Shown in pieces: positions 60,252 through 64,000 of a stretch of DNA of 64,000 bases. A program made the position numbers and the translations under genes. Under the pieces are notes generated by a model that had not been told where the DNA came from, did not search any database, and saw only the letters and a list, made by a program, of their open reading frames with translations. Origin of the DNA: Psococerastis gibbosa (taxonomy: Eukaryota > Arthropoda > Insecta > Psocodea > Psocidae). Position 1 is the first letter of the stretch; each line of letters starts with the position of its first letter. The stretch lies in contig OZ020486.1 of NCBI GenBank assembly GCA_963971405.1, positions 24,699,419 to 24,763,418 on the forward strand, read 5' to 3'.

Positions 60252-60503
60252 ATCATGTAGAATAGTGGTAAGGACTCTGACTTGCACCCGAAAGACGACT
60301 CAAGTTGACTTAAGTCGACTTTCACCCGAAAGACGACTCAAGTTGACTTAAGTCTCACAGTTGCTACATTTTTCGGCCATGCTTTGGAAGACATGTATAG
60401 CAGGCGGTCCAGGCCTTCCTAGTTGAGTATTACAGCGCTTTAAATATCTCTAACTCCACTAGGTTGACTTAGTAGTAGAAAAAGTCATTGTTTATTTATT
60501 TAT
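60252..60503 (+). repeat. SINE-A copy 10, with internal tandem duplication
   Basis: Head ATGTAGAATAGTGGTAAGGA, then CACCCGAAAGACGACTCAAG repeated with a 38-base period (60285 and 60323) in place of box B. The 3' core and (TTTA)n tail are recognisable but diverged. The loss of box B suggests it is transcriptionally dead. Confidence 0.8.
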
Positions 60504-60531
60504 AATACACTGTACAATAACCACCCTCTTA

Positions 60532-60899
60532 GGCGCCCATTCCACCGACCGGCTAGGGCTATTTACAAAAACGGTGACGTGGTAGCAGACATTCAAGACT
60601 TAGGCGGGGTTTCCACCGACCTTGCATTGCAGAATTGACGGAAATGTTTATTTTCCTCTATGCCATAGTTAAAATTGATCAATGATCATACAGTAAAATC
60701 ACAAACAAACAAACTAAAATTAAAAAATGGCGTCATGGGATATGTTAAGTACAACCATTTTAATAGATTTCTATAAAAAGAAAAATTCAAATTTCCGTCA
60801 ATGTCATTTGCATTCTGGAAACGCCACCTAAGTCTTGAATGTCTGCTACCACGTCACCGTTTTTGTAAATAGCCCTAGCCGGTCGGTGGAATGGGCGCC
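60532..60899 (+). mobile_element. PIF/Harbinger-like MITE (M7), best-preserved copy
   Basis: Perfect termini GGCGCCCATTCCACCGACCG and CGGTCGGTGGAATGGGCGCC, with TTA on both sides (60529-60531 and 60900-60902). It is 368 bp, palindromic, with the centre TTGATCAATGATCA. There is no open frame. It is a good reference for the family. Confidence 0.9.
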
Positions 60900-61286
60900 T
60901 TATGCTTCAGGCAGCGGCTTGTGTAAGGTGCGATAGTTTCAAAATGAATTTTATATCAGCTTATGGCTTGATGATGCCATAAGGCATGTATATTTACATA
61001 CAAAAATTAAAGGGCTTACTTTGTAATGAATTCATGTAGCGAGGTAGGTAGTCATTTTTATGTAAATGAAATTTGCTAACTTGCGACACCATAATGGACC
61101 CTGACTGGGTGAGGGGTAAAAGAGAGCTTGCCTTCGCTTTGCTCTGCACCGCGCCCTTGCAAATTTGAATACTAACTTACACCCCTCTATTTCTGCCACC
61201 AATCTCCCTTTCCATGTTATAACTTTAATACACTGTTTATTGGGGACTCACAATATCTACATGCTGTATATATTATATTGAGTATG

Positions 61287-61426
61287 TAACACTGACATTA
61301 ACGGTTGATACGACGCCCCGGTTAGGCGTAGATCGTGGGTTCGAGTCCCGCCAAGCCCAGTTTTTACATACCCTTTAATTTCGTCTATAACTTCAACCAT
61401 CAAAAGTTAATTTAATGTCAGTGTTA
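61287..61426 (+). mobile_element. MITE carrying a tRNA-like core (G2)
   Basis: Inverted termini TAACACTGACATTAA and TTAATGTCAGTGTTA enclose a tRNA-like segment (ACGCCCCGGTTAGGCGT, then GTGGGTTCGAGTCCCGCC and AAGCCCAG) and a TTTTT run. The same left terminus starts the minus-strand copy at 11156. The tRNA-like part lacks its 5' acceptor side here. Confidence 0.7.
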
Positions 61427-61826
61427 AGGCTGAGTATTCAAAATGTTTTGTAAACAAGAAATTTTGCTGATTTTTTGACGAAAATAATTTATTGCTCATT
61501 CCACAGATACAAAGATAACAAAGTGAACATATAAAAAACTCATAAGAAATCCAAGTTATCGCAGGAAGTTTATATTTTCTGAACTGAAATATTATTACCT
61601 TAAAAAAGTTGGATAAAGAGCCTTAAACCCACTTTGTAGCACAGTTGTAAATCTGTAAGGGAAATAGACAGCTTTCACAGAAAGCTCGTATTTTTTATGA
61701 TTTTTTCATCTGTTCCCTTTTATATCTTTGTGGCTGTGGAACGAGCAATTAATTAGTTTCGTCCAAAAAGTACGATAATTTCTTGTTTACAAAACATTTT
61801 GAACACTCAGGCTTAAATACTCCATA
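61425..61826. mobile_element. Fold-back MITE with TTAA ends
   Basis: TTAAGGCTGAGTATTCAAAA on the left pairs with TTTTGAACACTCAGGCTTAA on the right. The arms extend about 95 bases each, to CCACAGATACAAAGAT and ATCTTTGTGGCTGTGG. TTAA at both borders fits a piggyBac-type target site. It abuts G2. Confidence 0.7.
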
Positions 61827-61995
61827 TAATAATGCAATATAATGTGTAAAAAGTATTGCCTTGAAGGTATAAAAGTAAGCCCACAGACTTGTTCGGTTAG
61901 ATAGTAGTGTCGCTGTAATAACCTGTCTAACATTACGAATCGTGTCAATAAGAGCATATTATTAGTAGAGGATATACATCTGCTGTGCTTGTGCG

Positions 61996-62095
61996 GGCTT
62001 GTGGTCGAGCGGTTAAAACGACGCCCCGGTTAGGCATAGATCGTGGGTTCGAGTCCTGCCAAGCCCAGTTTTTATATATCCTTTAATTTCGTTTA
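61996..62095 (+). repeat. tRNA-like family G copy 3
   Basis: GGGCTTGTGGTCGAGCGGTT has a canonical box A, and GTGGGTTCGAGTCCTGCC a canonical box B. Acceptor halves GGGCTTG and CAAGCCC pair, giving a 73-base tRNA-like body followed by TTTTT. The anticodon arm is weak (three solid pairs, no T at position 33). The 3' flank CCTTTAATTTCGTTT is shared with the other copies, so a tRNA-derived SINE is more likely than a working tRNA. Confidence 0.65.
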
Positions 62096-62691
62096 AATAG
62101 TGGATATTTGTAGATTTATTTATTATAGGTTATACGAATTTTCATAATGTTATTTTATTTTGCGGCGACTCGCCGTTGTTTGGAAATTTAGCCAGCCACT
62201 TTCAGTGGTTAGCATCTGCAACGCTGCAATGATACAGTATTATATCCACTCCAAGTTGCTTGAAAATAAATTTGTTAATTTTCATTCGCGCGTTTTGAGG
62301 TTTCACTTAAGTGACTTAGCATTTCCGCACAATAGTTGTCTCACAAAAGAAATCTTTCTTATAAAGCTTTCCACTATTGTGTTGCATAATGGATGGTTCC
62401 CTGGGGGAGGTCTTAGGAGTAAACTCATTGTTAAGTATTTGGCGTTTTAAGAAACTGAATCAGCACTCATATTTCACAGATGCATGATTAGACAACTATC
62501 GCATGAGCAGCAAATTATAGACCTGTCTTGGGATTTTGGCCAGACTATTTTCTTTAATTTTTATTCGTTGCATAACTGACAAGTGATTTTTGTGTAATGA
62601 AACCGGTCACTCATGTGTAAAACCGTTTTGTTTCTTGAAGTACCACAAAGCGCGTATTCCACTTGTCATATTGTCTTCATTTGTGCATTAA

Positions 62692-62876
62692 AAAATGATG
62701 AGATTTTTGTTTTAAGGAGACCATTATGTCTTATCTTAACTTATCTATTATAAATTAAGTTATAAAAATGGTAGCAGACATAAATAATAAGTCTTTACCA
62801 TATTATAACTTAATTTATAATAGATAAGTTAGGTATTTACATAATAGTCTCCTTAAAATAAAAATTTCATCACTTT
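62692..62876. mobile_element. AT-rich hairpin MITE
   Basis: Arms of about 75 bases: TTTTAAGGAGACCATTATGT on the left pairs with ACATAATAGTCTCCTTAAAA on the right, and TAACTTATCTATTATAAATT pairs with the AATTTATAATAGATAAGTTA segment at 62811-62830. The loop is about 35 bases. Confidence 0.75.
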
Positions 62877-64000
62877 GTAATGCCCAAATTAAGAAAATAT
62901 GACAAGCGCCTTACGGATATTAAATAAAAGTAAGTCATATTATAGTATGGTACCGAATTAAATGCCTTTTAAATTGCAAATAAAATTTATGCATCCTACT
63001 TGAAAGGTACCATATCATAAGATCGACCAATAGCTTTAAAAACTCTGTTTTTATCTTTCTTTATCTTTACCTTTTTAAAAGCTATGAAATAAGAAACCGG
63101 AAAAAGAGAACCACCTTCAGTTTTTCCGTTTTTGGATAAAAAGCTCACGAGTAAATTAAAAATAAATATTGACCATGAAAGAGTCGGGGTGAAAGCAGCC
63201 AAGGGTTGGCTGGTAATTGAAAATTATCAGAGTCTTTTCAGAGCAACCTCTTCAACTCTGCAGTTCACTCTCGCACGTCTAGACTCCATAAATATTCATA
63301 ATACATTTCTTTACTCGCTTTCACTATGTCCGTATTAGTTTTTATCAATATATTACCGTATACTTGTATAAACTGTATTATTGTAGATTATACGGTATAT
63401 TAGGATAATAAAAGGAATAAAAATTAAATTTGAATGGCTGCAAATGCTAGCATCACTTATAGTACTTACTGTAGGTGTGTCGTTGGTTGTCTACAGGCAT
63501 GGGCAAATCCAGGGGAAAATTTATGGGGGGGGTCACAAGTTTTTTGTAAGTTTAAAAGGTGATTTTTTTTGTGAAAAGTTGAGTTTTATTCTTTTTTTTT
63601 AATAGCTATCTTATGAATTTAATCATTTCTTCTTCTACTTTTTCTTCTTCGGCCGGTACTCCCCTGCGCCGAAGGAATATATTTATAAATTAACAATTAT
63701 ACCCTTATAATACAAATAACCTGTGGGCCCCCAAGTTAATCAACTTGGCGGGGGCTCGCACTGTAAACGCTGTAGATGATGCAACATGTTTTCTACTTCA
63801 CGTCTGTATTAGCAAAAAACTTAGTTTTAAATTCAAATCAGTTTCATACCATTTAAAATTGTAAGTTAACGTAAAGAGTAATTATAGTAAAGTAAAATAA
63901 TTAAAGTAAAAGTAAAGTAAGTTTTAAAGCGAAGTATTTTAATTCAAAAGCCATTTTTTAATTTTCGTTTTTATCTCTCCTATTTTAGTTAATTTTTTAA

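Larger units (their letters stand above)
46436..64000. other. Upstream region: 5' flank or first intron(s) of the IgSF gene
   Basis: No further exon is supported. I looked on the minus strand for short Met-plus-hydrophobic exons ending in GTRAGT with phase 1 and found none convincing. Stretches with nothing recognised: 46690-49545, 49715-52135, 52325-53195, 53395-53830, 55300-56725, 57900-58650, 58865-60250, 60905-61285 and 62880-64000. Poly-G or poly-C runs occur near 47456, 51484, 58268, 60026 and 63525. Confidence 0.6.

Noticed and set aside
61996-62068. A functional tRNA gene
   Set aside because: Boxes A and B and acceptor pairing look real, but the anticodon arm is weak, position 33 is not T, and the 3' flank is shared with other dispersed copies, so a tRNA-derived repeat is more likely.
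62996-63202. Minus-strand Met-initiated frame with a hydrophobic N-terminus that could be the signal-peptide exon of the IgSF gene
   Set aside because: A possible phase 1 donor exists (GAAG then GTGGTT) but is weak, the exon would be 16.5 kb from exon a, and no other evidence supports it.
1-64000. CRISPR arrays, bacterial operons, phage or viral genomes
   Set aside because: No regularly spaced identical repeats with unique spacers, no prokaryotic gene packing, and the only gene has canonical spliceosomal introns.

Overview
This is a eukaryotic, AT-rich, repeat-laden stretch of an invertebrate genome. The only gene I can support is one multi-exon gene on the minus strand encoding an immunoglobulin-superfamily (IgSF) extracellular protein. 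Its exon sequences resemble, from memory, arthropod Ig-domain adhesion proteins that databases label nephrin-, hemicentin- or CD22-like. That and the dense tRNA-derived SINEs suggest an arthropod, perhaps a crustacean; the sequence does not fix the species. There is no bacterial-style operon, CRISPR array or viral genome here.

The gene is read from high to low coordinates. Seven exons can be placed with consensus splice sites and compatible phases: 46435-46220 and 39847-39638 (Ig1), 31815-31426 (Ig2), 20789-20667 and 15001-14855 (Ig3), 12570-12283 (Ig4), 2719-2544 (first half of Ig5). The first six exons are phase 1 at both ends, the classic layout of shuffled Ig domains; the seventh ends in phase 0. 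Together they give 1,550 coding bases. The 5' end (signal peptide, promoter) and 3' end (rest of Ig5, any further domains, membrane segment) are not identified, so the gene spans at least 44 kb and runs past one or both window edges.

Everything else is intron or flanking DNA filled with mobile-element remains. I recognise: a tRNA-derived SINE with ten copies (SINE-A); a second SINE-like family with six copies (SINE-B); a third dispersed family with four copies (family D); PIF/Harbinger-like MITEs with TTA target duplications (family M); hAT-like elements with perfect 8-bp target duplications, one nested in another; a tRNA-like family G, one copy inside a terminal-inverted-repeat element; a family of about 820 bp that carries its own (TCTG)n microsatellite (family C); fold-back MITEs; and four decayed non-LTR retrotransposon fragments (two C-terminal tails, one RNase H fragment, one RT C-terminus). 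Several insertions lie very close to exons: a 5'-truncated LINE ends 9 bases from the splice donor of the Ig2 exon, and a nested hAT pair starts about 90 bases upstream of the Ig4 exon.

I did not find a previously undescribed molecular system. The most informative structures are the nested transposons, whose target duplications give exact element borders and insertion order, and one Ig exon (14855-15001) that has no usable open reading frame of its own length and is visible only through splice sites and domain logic.
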